64,000 bases of DNA, taken from positions 124,001-188,000 of the forward strand of contig NZ_OBMO01000001.1 of NCBI RefSeq assembly GCF_900217905.1. The letters run 5' to 3'. The translations under genes were made by a program, and so were the position numbers. Source of the stretch: Alloalcanivorax xenomutans (GTDB lineage Bacteria; Pseudomonadota; Gammaproteobacteria; Pseudomonadales; Alcanivoracaceae). Numbering within the stretch: position 1 is the stretch's first letter; each line of letters begins with the position of its first letter. Below are positions 24,875-35,495 of the stretch, piece after piece. Below the pieces are notes generated by a model. That model had not been told where the DNA came from. It did not search any database and saw only the letters and a program-made list of their open reading frames with translations.

Positions 24875-26281
24875 TCAGAGCCCCATGGCTTCGTGGATCA
24901 AATCAAATACTTCCACGTTATCCAGGGTACCTTTGAACAAATCGCTGCCGGCGCCGCCCGCGTTCAAGCGAACATCACCGCCACCGTGAGTTTCAGTGCC
25001 CGGTCCACCCAGTTTCACGCCCACTTCCTGCAGGTAATCGTCCTGCAGCACTTCGTCCTCGGTCAACGTGGCCCGATCCGCTTCACGGGGGCCGCCGCCA
25101 TTACCGAACACCAGGGTAGTGAAGGGCTTGCCCTGAGCGTCCAGCGCCAGCCCGCCGGTGCGGTATTCCTTCAACAAGCCAAGCACCGGATTACCGATCT
25201 TGGAGTAACCATTGAACGCCATGACGTGATCGTGATCCGCGGTAACGATGATCAGAGTATTGTCCAGATCCACTTTTTCCATGGCAGCGGCAATGGCCTG
25301 GTCGAATGCCAGCGTGTCCTCCAGCGCGCGCTTGGCATTGGTGCCGTGCAGCGCGTGGTCGATACGGCCGCCCTCCACCATCAGGAAATAGCCGTCCTGA
25401 TTGCGGGACAGGATATCGATGGCGGTGCTGGTCATCTCCGCCAGACTCGGCTCATCCAAATCGTTATTGACCCGATCCAGCTCGTAGTTCAGATCACTGC
25501 TGTTGAACAGACCCAACAGTTTGTCCGTGCTGCCCGGATCGACATTGCCCAGCTCCGAGCCACTGCTCACGTAAGTGTAACCGGCGTCCTGCATTTCCAT
25601 GATCAGATCGCGGTCATCACTGCGGCGCCCCTCGGGGGCCGGCAGGAAGTGACGGCGGCCACCCCCCAGGATCACATCGATACCGTCGGCCCCCAGCGCA
25701 CTGTTATAACCGTCACCGCCGGGCACCATCTGCGTGGCAATGGTATTTTCAGCATTGCGGTTACAGATATGAGCATAGGTAGTAGCAGGCGTTGCATGGG
25801 TGATACGCGTGGTGGTCACCACGCCAGTGCCGTAGCCCTTGGCCTTGAGGATCTCGAGCAGGGTTTCCGCCGCCTCACCGTTACCGGTTTCCGGGCAGAG
25901 GCTGTCACCATCGCTCTGGTACGGATTGCCATCATCATCGTTGGGGTTGGTATCCGGCGTCATCGAAATCACTTCGTTCTTGGATTTCATGCCGGTCATA
26001 TAACTGGCCATACCGGGAGCGCTGTCGGTGGTCTGGGCGTCCTCGGAGTAGGTCTTGATGCGCGCGGCGTAGTCCAGCTTTTCCATCGCCAGTATATGGG
26101 TCTCCGGCACTTCCAGTCCGGCTTTTTCACCGGCGTAAATGCGTGCCGCGGTTTGTGTTACCGGGCCCATGCCGTCACCAAGGAAGAAAATAATGTTCTT
26201 GGCCTGAGCGGCGCTGACCGGCTGGGTCATCAGAGAGGCGGCACAGCAGATCAGTGCACCGCCAATAACGGAACGTTTCAT
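24875..26281 (-). CDS. Periplasmic alkaline phosphatase, PhoA superfamily (second copy)
   Basis: 468-residue secreted phosphomonoesterase. The signal peptide ends near PVSAAQ. Catalytic parts are visible: metal site GDGMG, nucleophile Ser in TDSAPGMASYMTG, EGGRIDHALH, TADHDHV and the final zinc His in ETHGGGDV. It is closely similar to the gene upstream (26308-27744), with long identical stretches such as THATPATTYAHICNRN and GGGRRHFLPA, so the two arose by tandem duplication. ATG at 26281 follows AGGAGAG. It starts 26 bases after its paralog and shares its transcript. Confidence 0.93.
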   Translation of the reverse strand: MKRSVIGGALICCAASLMTQPVSAAQAKNIIFFLGDGMGPVTQTAARIYAGEKAGLEVPETHILAMEKLDYAARIKTYSEDAQTTDSAPGMASYMTGMKSKNEVISMTPDTNPNDDDGNPYQSDGDSLCPETGNGEAAETLLEILKAKGYGTGVVTTTRITHATPATTYAHICNRNAENTIATQMVPGGDGYNSALGADGIDVILGGGRRHFLPAPEGRRSDDRDLIMEMQDAGYTYVSSGSELGNVDPGSTDKLLGLFNSSDLNYELDRVNNDLDEPSLAEMTSTAIDILSRNQDGYFLMVEGGRIDHALHGTNAKRALEDTLAFDQAIAAAMEKVDLDNTLIIVTADHDHVMAFNGYSKIGNPVLGLLKEYRTGGLALDAQGKPFTTLVFGNGGGPREADRATLTEDEVLQDDYLQEVGVKLGGPGTETHGGGDVRLNAGGAGSDLFKGTLDNVEVFDLIHEAMGL

Positions 26282-26307
26282 GTTTCTCTCCTGCTTTAAT
26301 TGGCGGT

Positions 26308-27744
26308 TCAATCCAGATCCAGGGCGGCCTTGATCTTGCCGAAAACTTCGGTGTTGTCGATGACACCGTGGAAGACGTCGGCCCCCATACCAACCGCCCC
26401 CAGGAATACGTCACCACCACCGTGGGTTTCACTGCTGAGCTGAATGACCGCTTCCTGCAGGTAGTCATCCGCGGCGGTTTGGGTCTCCGTCAACGCGACG
26501 CGGGTAGCGGGACGATTCGGGCCATTACCGAAACCGAGAATGGTGTAGGGGTTACCATCAACATCGGTGCGCGGCTCCCCTTTGTTCGGACCGTTGGCGT
26601 AGTTACGAACCATGCCCAGAACACCGGCATGCTCCTCCGTGGTCTTGCCGGTACGCTCGGCGTAACCATTAATCACCAGAGTGTGATCATGGTCCGCGGT
26701 GACCACGATCAAAGTGTTTTCCAGACCCGGATCAATCTCTTCCATTTTCTCCAACGCGGTTTTTACCGCGTTATCGAACGCGATGCCGTCGGTCAGGGCA
26801 CGCTTGGCACTGGTGGCGTGCAGCGCATGGTCAATACGGCCGCCTTCTACCATCAGAAAAAAGCCATTGTCACGGGGGCTGAGCAAATCGATGGCCTTGC
26901 CGGTCATTTCCGCCAGGCTCGGCTCCTGCGTGGGAATGCGGTCAAGCTCATAGCTCATATCGCTGCTGGTAAAAATGCCAAGCAACTTTTTGGTGTCGTC
27001 GGCCACACTCATCAAGGCATCGGTGTTGTCCACGTACTGATAGCCGGCGGCTTGCATTTCCTCGATCAGGTTGCGGCCGTCGGTACGGCGACCGCTCTGA
27101 TCCGCGGGCAGGAAGTGACGGCGGCCGCCACCGAGCATGACGTCGACACCATCACCAAGGGCGGCATTGAAGCCGTCCCCGCCCGGCACCATCTGCGCGG
27201 CGATGGTGTTTTCACCATTCCGGTTGCAGATATGGGCGTAGGTGGTTGCCGGAGTGGCGTGAGTAACCCGGGTGGTGGTGACCACGCCGGTCGCGAATCC
27301 CTGCCCTTTCATCAGCTCCAGCAGCGTTTCGACCGGAGCGCCGTTATCCTGCTCACAAGTGCTGTTGCCGTCAGCGTCCACGTATTGGGAACCGTCCGGT
27401 GCATAAGCATTGGTGGCGGTGCTCATGGAGATAACTTCATTCTTCATCTTCACGCCGGTCATGTAAGCGGCCATGGAGGGCGCGCTATCGGTCACCTGAC
27501 CATCCGCGGAGTAGGTACGGACGAAAGCGGTTTCCGGCAGTGTATCGATAGTGATGCTACCCGCCTCGCCAGCCTCGAAGATGCGCATGGCGGTCAACGT
27601 GGTGATACCCATGCCATCACCCAGGAAAAACAATACGTTTTTTTTGGTGGTGGCTGGTGGCGGCGCATCATTGCTGTCGCTGTCACTGCCGCATCCGGTC
27701 AGCGTTACGGCCAGGGCGAGCCCCGCCATTTTGAGCATTTTCAT
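26308..27744 (-). CDS. Alkaline phosphatase lipoprotein, PhoA superfamily (first copy)
   Basis: 478-residue phosphomonoesterase with a lipoprotein signal (MKMLKMAGLALAVTLTGC). It is therefore membrane-anchored where its paralog downstream is soluble. Catalytic motifs match: GDGMG, TDSAPSMAAYMTG, EGGRIDHALH, TADHDHT and SSETHGGGDV. The ATG at 27744 is chosen because it follows AGGAAG and starts a clean lipoprotein signal; upstream ATGs to 27807 would add about 20 residues before it. A PHO half-site CTGTCAT lies about 82 bases upstream. It is first in a two-gene unit with the soluble copy. Confidence 0.93.
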   Translation of the reverse strand: MKMLKMAGLALAVTLTGCGSDSDSNDAPPPATTKKNVLFFLGDGMGITTLTAMRIFEAGEAGSITIDTLPETAFVRTYSADGQVTDSAPSMAAYMTGVKMKNEVISMSTATNAYAPDGSQYVDADGNSTCEQDNGAPVETLLELMKGQGFATGVVTTTRVTHATPATTYAHICNRNGENTIAAQMVPGGDGFNAALGDGVDVMLGGGRRHFLPADQSGRRTDGRNLIEEMQAAGYQYVDNTDALMSVADDTKKLLGIFTSSDMSYELDRIPTQEPSLAEMTGKAIDLLSPRDNGFFLMVEGGRIDHALHATSAKRALTDGIAFDNAVKTALEKMEEIDPGLENTLIVVTADHDHTLVINGYAERTGKTTEEHAGVLGMVRNYANGPNKGEPRTDVDGNPYTILGFGNGPNRPATRVALTETQTAADDYLQEAVIQLSSETHGGGDVFLGAVGMGADVFHGVIDNTEVFGKIKAALDLD

Positions 27745-27825
27745 CAGCACTTCCTGTCTCATCGTCATGTCTTCGGCCCCCAACTGGGCAAGGGGCCACC
27801 CCGGCAAGGAGTATTCGAAATGTTT

Positions 27826-27832
27826 ATGACAG
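27826..27832 (-). promoter_or_regulatory. PHO half-site for the tandem phosphatases
   Basis: On the minus strand a perfect CTGTCAT, with AAAC and then the poor second half ATTTCGA (3 of 7). It lies about 80 bases upstream of the lipoprotein phosphatase start. PhoB control is plausible but this site alone is weak. Confidence 0.45.
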
Positions 27833-27981
27833 TTTTTAGATACTTTCAGAAATGTGCAGCGAAATGGCCGTCATCTGCTTTTATATGTAACGATATAACA
27901 AATCACAGTGCGGCAAGGGCCATGCAAATCGAAGTCCTGAATTCGTCGCCGGCCGCTATTTCCAGATCACGAGAAATATTT

Positions 27982-27999
27982 TTGTCATTTTTCTCTCAT
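27982..27999 (+). promoter_or_regulatory. PHO box upstream of the PhoX-like gene
   Basis: TTGTCAT-TTTT-CTCTCAT matches the PhoB direct repeat CTGTCAT-N4-CTGTCAT at 12 of 14 positions with the exact 11-base period. It lies 69 bases before the start codon. This is the best PHO site in the window. Confidence 0.75.
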
Positions 28000-28067
28000 T
28001 AAAACGCCATCCTCGCCCCCCACTCTGTTCGCACCCCAATTCCAAACAATAGTAGACGGAGCTATTC

Positions 28068-29837
28068 ATGTCTCTGAGGAACGACGCTTTTAAACTGGGC
28101 GCGCTGGCGGTTGCCATTTCCATGGCATTGACCGGCTGCGGTAGCGACAGCGACAACGATGACAACGTCGGCGGCGACCCTGATCCGCAGCCGCAGATGG
28201 AACGGCTGACCCGTATCGCCACCCTGCCGCTTGGCGCGGAAGCCACAGGGCTGTTCTTGAAGGAAGACGGAGAGGTCTTCACCAATATCCAGCATCCTTC
28301 CGACGCCAACGTCACCCAGGATGCGGACGGTAACACCTACAGCCTGGCCACCGTAGGCGTGATCGAAGGCGCCGATGTCAACGAACCCTTCGAATCCGTT
28401 TCCGTGCCGGAAACCGACGAAGAGAAACAGGTGATGCGCGTGGCCCTGGGCCGCTACAACGTGCTGGGGCAGCAGGGCAAGGACTGGGGCGGCGCGCCTG
28501 AACCCAGCGGCCTGGGCGCCATCAACGTGAAGGACGGCAGCGCCACCATTCGTGTTTCCAACGACCCGGATTTCAATGGCTGGATCCCGGTCAGCGAAAA
28601 CGAAGGTTATCTGTTCACCAACTGGGAAGACCGCCCCGGGGGTATGAGCCGGCTACACCTGATGCGCGACCAGGATGGCCGTTGGACGGTACAGGATAAT
28701 GATGCCTCCATGGTGGATTTCTCGGCAGTGAACGGCACCTGGGTGAACTGCTTCGGCACCGTGTCCCCCTGGAACACCCCGCTGACGTCGGAAGAACTGT
28801 ACTTCGACGACACCATTGACTGGAACAATGAAAACTACCCGTACTATGGTCAGGCGCAGGATCTGGCGGACTATCTGGCCGGCGAGATCAACACGGATTA
28901 CAACGCCACCTTCCCGAACCCCTACGATTACGGCTACATCGTCGAAATCACCGACCCCACTGGTGCACCGACACCGGTAAAACATTTCACGCTGGGTCGC
29001 TACTCCCACGAAAACGCCGTGGTTATGCCCGACCAGAAGACCGTCTATATGAGCGATGATGGCGGCGGCGTGATCCTGTTCAAATTCGTGGCCGACGCCG
29101 CCGGCGACCTGAGCAGCGGCACCCTGTACGCGGCCGCCGTTCAACAGGACACCGTGCCCATGGACGCCGCCCAGGCCGGTTTCGATATCGAATGGGTGGA
29201 GTTGGCCAGCGGCAACAACGCCGAGATCGAGGGCTGGGTGGACGAATACGACGGCATCACCCCGAACGATTACACGGAAGGTGCCAACAGCTACATTAGT
29301 CAGCAACAGATTGACGACTGGGCGGAGAGCAAGCTCGGCGAGGATCTGGACAACAGCGGCGACGTGGCTGCCAACCCGTTCGGCGATGATCGCGTGGCCT
29401 TCCTGGAGTCTCGCAAAGCGGCGGTAGCCCTGGGTGCCACCGGCGAGTTCAACAAGATGGAAGGCATCAACGTCAACATCGAGCGCGCCAAGGCAAGCGT
29501 CGAAGGCGACGGTCCGCAGGCCTACGTCTACGTGGCCATGTCCGACATCAGCGGTGCCATGACTGACAGCGAAGGCCTGGTGCAGCTGACCAACGAAGAT
29601 GCCAACTGTGGTGGTGTGTTCCGCATGCCTCTCGGCGCTAACTACGATGTAGCCCGCCTGGAAATGGTGGAGCTGGGTGGTCCGTATCAGCCCGAGGACG
29701 CCGCCAACACCTGCAGCGTGGACGGGCTTTCCGGCCCGGATAACGTAGCGGTCATGAACGATGGCCGCGTGCTGATCGGCGAGGACACCGGCGGTCACGA
29801 AAACAACATGGTGTGGTTGCTGGATCCGGAAGGCTGA
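28068..29837 (+). CDS. phoX: PhoX-like phosphatase lipoprotein (DUF839)
   Basis: 589-residue exported protein with a lipobox (MALTGCGS, Cys about 24) and an acidic linker (GSDSDNDDN). The beta-propeller core shows PhoX hallmarks: GTWVNCFGTVSPWNTPLTSEE (about residues 222-242), YFDDT, GRYSHENAVVMPD near residue 309, and the end segment PDNVAVMNDGRVLIGEDTG. Classical PhoX is Tat-exported; here the N-terminus lacks twin arginines, so Sec export is more likely. It probably binds Ca2+ and Fe3+ as PhoX does. A PHO box precedes it. A terminator separates it from the cytochrome gene. Confidence 0.87.
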   Translation: MSLRNDAFKLGALAVAISMALTGCGSDSDNDDNVGGDPDPQPQMERLTRIATLPLGAEATGLFLKEDGEVFTNIQHPSDANVTQDADGNTYSLATVGVIEGADVNEPFESVSVPETDEEKQVMRVALGRYNVLGQQGKDWGGAPEPSGLGAINVKDGSATIRVSNDPDFNGWIPVSENEGYLFTNWEDRPGGMSRLHLMRDQDGRWTVQDNDASMVDFSAVNGTWVNCFGTVSPWNTPLTSEELYFDDTIDWNNENYPYYGQAQDLADYLAGEINTDYNATFPNPYDYGYIVEITDPTGAPTPVKHFTLGRYSHENAVVMPDQKTVYMSDDGGGVILFKFVADAAGDLSSGTLYAAAVQQDTVPMDAAQAGFDIEWVELASGNNAEIEGWVDEYDGITPNDYTEGANSYISQQQIDDWAESKLGEDLDNSGDVAANPFGDDRVAFLESRKAAVALGATGEFNKMEGINVNIERAKASVEGDGPQAYVYVAMSDISGAMTDSEGLVQLTNEDANCGGVFRMPLGANYDVARLEMVELGGPYQPEDAANTCSVDGLSGPDNVAVMNDGRVLIGEDTGGHENNMVWLLDPEG

Positions 29838-29859
29838 GTACGCCCTTCGGACCCATACC

Positions 29860-29890
29860 GGGGAGGAGCGTCTGGCGCCCTCCCCGTTTT
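29860..29890 (+). terminator. Terminator-like hairpin after phoX
   Basis: GGGGAGG...CCTCCCC with inner GCG/CGC pairing, followed by GTTTT. The short T-run suggests partial termination, which would allow some read-through into the cytochrome gene at 29932. Confidence 0.7.
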
Positions 29891-29931
29891 CCGTTCTGAC
29901 ACTTTATTTTCAATCAATCGGTTCCTCGACC

Positions 29932-31572
29932 ATGAAAGCACTACTTTACGCGACCGGAATCGCTATGGCCGGCCTCGCTCTCGTCGGCTGCGATCAAAAC
30001 GACAGCAACACAGAGATCGGCGACACGGTACCTGCCGCCGCCCTGGAGCGGAAACTCCCGCCGAACCTGTCGACCATTTATAACCAGGAGGCACCGATTC
30101 CGCCGCAGTGCTATACCCGCACCGAGGGCCAGTTCAACCCCTGCTACACCTGCCACCAAACCTACCCCGACCGGGGCCGGCCCAACACCATGGGCGACGG
30201 CTACCTGCAAGGGAGTTACGATTTCTCCGAGTTGGGGGAAACCAATCACTGGCTTAACCTGTTTGTCGACCGCCGCGAAGCCGTGGCCAAAATGGACGAC
30301 CAGGCAATCCTGGACTACATCAACCAGGACAACTACACCGATTACATGAAGAATCTCGCCGACTCCAATGACTGGAGCGGACCGGTACCCTATATCGAGA
30401 ACCTGGCCAACGGCTCCGCTGCTTTCGATGATCTGGGCTTCGCCAAGGACGGCAGCAACTGGGTGGCGTTTAACTATAAGCCGCTGCCCAGCACGTTCTG
30501 GCCCACCAACGGCAGTACCGATGACGTCATGGTGCGGCTGCCGGAAAAATTCCGCGCCAGCACCTGTCAGGCTGGTGAATCCCGCGACGTCTATCTGGCC
30601 AATTTGTCGCTGATGGAAATGGCGATCAAGGAGCTGGATAGTATCGATACCCCGCCCCTGGACGAGCAAGCGGTGTGCACGGACCTGGACGGTGACGGGC
30701 GGCTCGCCACTGCCACCACCCTGCTGCGCCGCGACCACTACCTGGGCGCCGCCGCGGACGTGCCAGTGGTGGACATGCTGTACCCCGTGGGCATTGAGTT
30801 CCTGCACACGGTACGCTATGTAGGCGTGGGCGAGGACGGCACCATCGGGGTGCCGAAGCGCATGAAGGAAGTGCGTTACATGAACAAAATCCGCTTCTAC
30901 GACACCAGTCACCTGCGCTCACTGTTCGCCAACGAGCACCAGGAAAAAATGGAAGGCAATCTGCCCACCTACGCCAACCATGGCGATCGAGGCATGGACA
31001 ACGGCTTTGGCTGGATGGTGCTGGGCTTCATCGAAAAGGCGGACGGCAGCCTGCGCCCGCAGAGCAACCAGGAACAGCGTTTCTGTATGGGTTGCCATAC
31101 CACCATTGGCACCACCATTGACCAGACCTTCGCCTTCCCGCGCAAAGTCACCGGTGCCGAGGGTTGGGGCTACATCGATCTGAAAGGCATGCCGGATGCG
31201 CCGGCACTGAATCAACCGCTGGGTGAAATCGCCCAATACCTCGGTCTGGTCGGTGGCGGTAACGAGTTCCGTGAGAATGGTGAAATGCAAACACGCTGGT
31301 TCAACGAGGACGGCAGTATCGATCTGGAAAAAGTAGCCAAAGCCGATGTCTACGAGCTGATCACGCCGAGCCGCGACCGCGCCCTATCACTGAACAAGGC
31401 CTACAAGTTGATCGTCGAGGAACAGAGCTTCCTGTACGGCCGCGATGCCACTCTGGCGCCGGCGGAAAACGTGTTCCGTCATATCAACCCGGACGACATC
31501 ACACCCCTGAAACCGGAAAAACGCATCGACGGCTATGAAATTCGACTGGATTGGTCCGCTGACACGGACTGA
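29932..31572 (+). CDS. Diheme cytochrome c lipoprotein, unknown function
   Basis: 546-residue exported protein with a lipobox (LALVGCDQ, Cys 20). Two covalent haem sites are visible: CYTCH at residues 71-75 and CMGCH at 385-389, more than 300 residues apart. Between them lie segments such as NHWLNLFVDRREAVAKMDDQ, VPVVDMLYPVGIEFLHTV and MKEVRYMNKIRFYDTSHL. I do not recognise the family; the wide haem spacing and length are unlike MauG or simple cytochromes. It follows the PhoX-like gene by 94 bases on the same strand and ends at a bidirectional terminator. A role in electron transfer at the outer or inner membrane is likely; the link to phosphate is from position only. Confidence 0.85.
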   Translation: MKALLYATGIAMAGLALVGCDQNDSNTEIGDTVPAAALERKLPPNLSTIYNQEAPIPPQCYTRTEGQFNPCYTCHQTYPDRGRPNTMGDGYLQGSYDFSELGETNHWLNLFVDRREAVAKMDDQAILDYINQDNYTDYMKNLADSNDWSGPVPYIENLANGSAAFDDLGFAKDGSNWVAFNYKPLPSTFWPTNGSTDDVMVRLPEKFRASTCQAGESRDVYLANLSLMEMAIKELDSIDTPPLDEQAVCTDLDGDGRLATATTLLRRDHYLGAAADVPVVDMLYPVGIEFLHTVRYVGVGEDGTIGVPKRMKEVRYMNKIRFYDTSHLRSLFANEHQEKMEGNLPTYANHGDRGMDNGFGWMVLGFIEKADGSLRPQSNQEQRFCMGCHTTIGTTIDQTFAFPRKVTGAEGWGYIDLKGMPDAPALNQPLGEIAQYLGLVGGGNEFRENGEMQTRWFNEDGSIDLEKVAKADVYELITPSRDRALSLNKAYKLIVEEQSFLYGRDATLAPAENVFRHINPDDITPLKPEKRIDGYEIRLDWSADTD

Positions 31573-31604
31573 GAGTCAACTCTATTCAGGACGGGGCACA
31601 GATA

Positions 31605-31636
31605 TAAAAAAGGCCGGCTATTGCCGGCCTTTTTTA
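31605..31636. terminator. Bidirectional terminator between the cytochrome gene and purA
   Basis: AAAAAAGGCCGGC-TATT-GCCGGCCTTTTTT is symmetrical, so it ends both the rightward cytochrome unit and the leftward purA unit. It lies midway between the two stops. Confidence 0.93.
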
Positions 31637-31652
31637 TCAGCCGAAGCGGAAC

Positions 31653-34150
<2,498 letters not shown>

Positions 34151-34160
34151 GCTCTCAAAG

Positions 34161-34358
34161 TCACATGCCCGGCCGCAGGAGCAGCAGGATACCCGCGCCA
34201 ACCGCCATGGCCACCAGGCCACAGACGCGCAGTATCCGGCCATCCAGACGGGCCAGTTCGAGGGCGGCGCGGCGCATGCGCTCCGGAGCCAGTGCCAGAG
34301 GCAACCCCTCGATCACCAGCACCAGACACAACGCCTTGATCAGCAGAATCCAGTCCAT
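34161..34358 (-). CDS. DUF2065 membrane protein (YjeT-like)
   Basis: 65-residue protein with two hydrophobic segments (ILLIKALCLVLVIEGLPL and VCGLVAMAVGAGILLLL) around a short basic loop. The length equals that of E. coli YjeT, also found between hflC and purA. I start at the ATG at 34358; a GTG at 34373 lies inside the hflC terminator tail. Function is unknown; the gene order suggests a link to HflKC or purine genes but proves none. Confidence 0.85.
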   Translation of the reverse strand: MDWILLIKALCLVLVIEGLPLALAPERMRRAALELARLDGRILRVCGLVAMAVGAGILLLLRPGM

Positions 34359-34373
34359 CCGGAGCCTGTTCAC

Positions 34374-34402
34374 AAAAAAACCGGGTGCCAGGCACCCGGT
34401 TA
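34374..34402 (-). terminator. Terminator after hflC
   Basis: On the minus strand CCGGGTGCC-TGG-CACCCGG is followed by seven T. It lies between hflC and the DUF2065 gene, so the hfl genes and the hisZ-purA genes are largely separate transcripts. Confidence 0.9.
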
Positions 34403-34433
34403 CGGCATTCTACCATGGACCAAGGGCCGACGA

Positions 34434-35495
34434 CTAACGGCCGCCCTCGGAGTCCTTCAGATACCTGAAGAAATCGCTGTCCGGTTCCAGCAGCAGGATG
34501 TCATTGGGCGATTTGAAGCTTTCCCGATAGGCTTGCAGGCTGCGGTAGAAGCGGAAGAACTCTTCATCGCGGGAATAGGCCCGGGCGTAAATTCCGGTGG
34601 CCAGGGCATCCCCTTCACCACGGACTTTCTGGGCTTCTTCGTAGGCCCGCGCCACGATCTCGGTTTCCTCACGATCGGCCGCGGCACGAATCCGCTCCGC
34701 TTCCTCGCGCCCCTCGGAACGGTGCTCGGCGGCATCCCTGGCCCGCTCCGCGCGCATCCGGTCGAACACCCGGCCACGCACTTCATCCGGCCAGTCCACC
34801 TGCTTGACGCGCACGTCCACCACCTCGATGCCCAGATCCTGGAGAGTGGCGGCATTCACTTCCTCGGCCACCGAGTTCATCAGCTTCTCACGCTGATCGT
34901 GCTTGTCCTCCAGCAACGCCTGGGTGGCGCCCTTTTCCTCTACCTTCTTGCGGAACTCCTCGTCCTGTTCGTTGACCAGTTCCTGCTCGGTCTTATCGAG
35001 AATCTCACCGGTGCTCACCGCCGTTGGGTCCAGCGCCTCATCGGGCAACTCACCGCCCCGACCGGCCACCACTTCCTGCACGGTGCGGGCGGCGAACTGG
35101 TTCCGCAGCGCCTCGTTGACACGCGGATCCAGCAGTTCCCGGGCGCGGCGCTCCATCACCATGCTGTTGTTGGAGCCGGCACCGACACTGACGATATAAC
35201 GTTGGACATCGGCGATGCGCCAGGTCACGAAAGCATCCACGTTGAGCAGTTTCTTCTCGCCGGTCAGGAAAGACTGCGTCGGCACATCATGGGTCAACAG
35301 GCGGCCATCCACGCGAATCACTTCGTCGATCAGAGGCACCTTGGGATACAGCCCGGGTTTGATGTCCGTGCTTTCGATCCGGCTGAAGCGCTTGAGCACC
35401 GCCTTCTCGGTTTCATTGACGATATAGAACGAATCAAATGCCAGCAGCAACAGCACACCCACCGCCACCAGCATCAGCCAACTGCGTGTACCCAT
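34434..35495 (-). CDS. hflC: HflC, SPFH-family regulator of FtsH
   Basis: 353-residue membrane protein forming the HflKC cage round the FtsH protease. It has one N-terminal membrane segment (SWLMLVAVGVLLLLAF) and an SPFH/band-7 domain (VNETEKAVLKRFSRI, GIEVVDVRVKQVDWPDEV), followed by a long helical tail (AADREETEIVARAYEEAQ). An insertion rich in Glu/Lys near residues 150-200 (EEFRKKVEEKGATQALLEDK) is longer than in E. coli. Its ATG overlaps the hflK stop by one base. Confidence 0.94.
   Translation of the reverse strand: MGTRSWLMLVAVGVLLLLAFDSFYIVNETEKAVLKRFSRIESTDIKPGLYPKVPLIDEVIRVDGRLLTHDVPTQSFLTGEKKLLNVDAFVTWRIADVQRYIVSVGAGSNNSMVMERRARELLDPRVNEALRNQFAARTVQEVVAGRGGELPDEALDPTAVSTGEILDKTEQELVNEQDEEFRKKVEEKGATQALLEDKHDQREKLMNSVAEEVNAATLQDLGIEVVDVRVKQVDWPDEVRGRVFDRMRAERARDAAEHRSEGREEAERIRAAADREETEIVARAYEEAQKVRGEGDALATGIYARAYSRDEEFFRFYRSLQAYRESFKSPNDILLLEPDSDFFRYLKDSEGGR

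Larger units (their letters stand above)
27745..28067. other. Divergent promoter region between PhoA-type and PhoX-type genes
   Basis: This 323-base gap feeds the tandem phosphatases leftward and the PhoX-like gene rightward. It is AT-rich at 27830-28030. A strong PHO box lies at 27982-27999 for the rightward gene and a CTGTCAT half-site lies at 27826-27832 for the leftward unit; a CCGTCAT is also seen near 27869. I see no small gene in it. Confidence 0.75.

Noticed and set aside
24893-26299. 468-codon plus-strand frame
   Set aside because: Antisense to the soluble alkaline phosphatase, with no domain and no ribosome binding site.
26368-28002. 544-codon plus-strand frame
   Set aside because: Antisense to the lipoprotein phosphatase and running through its promoter region.
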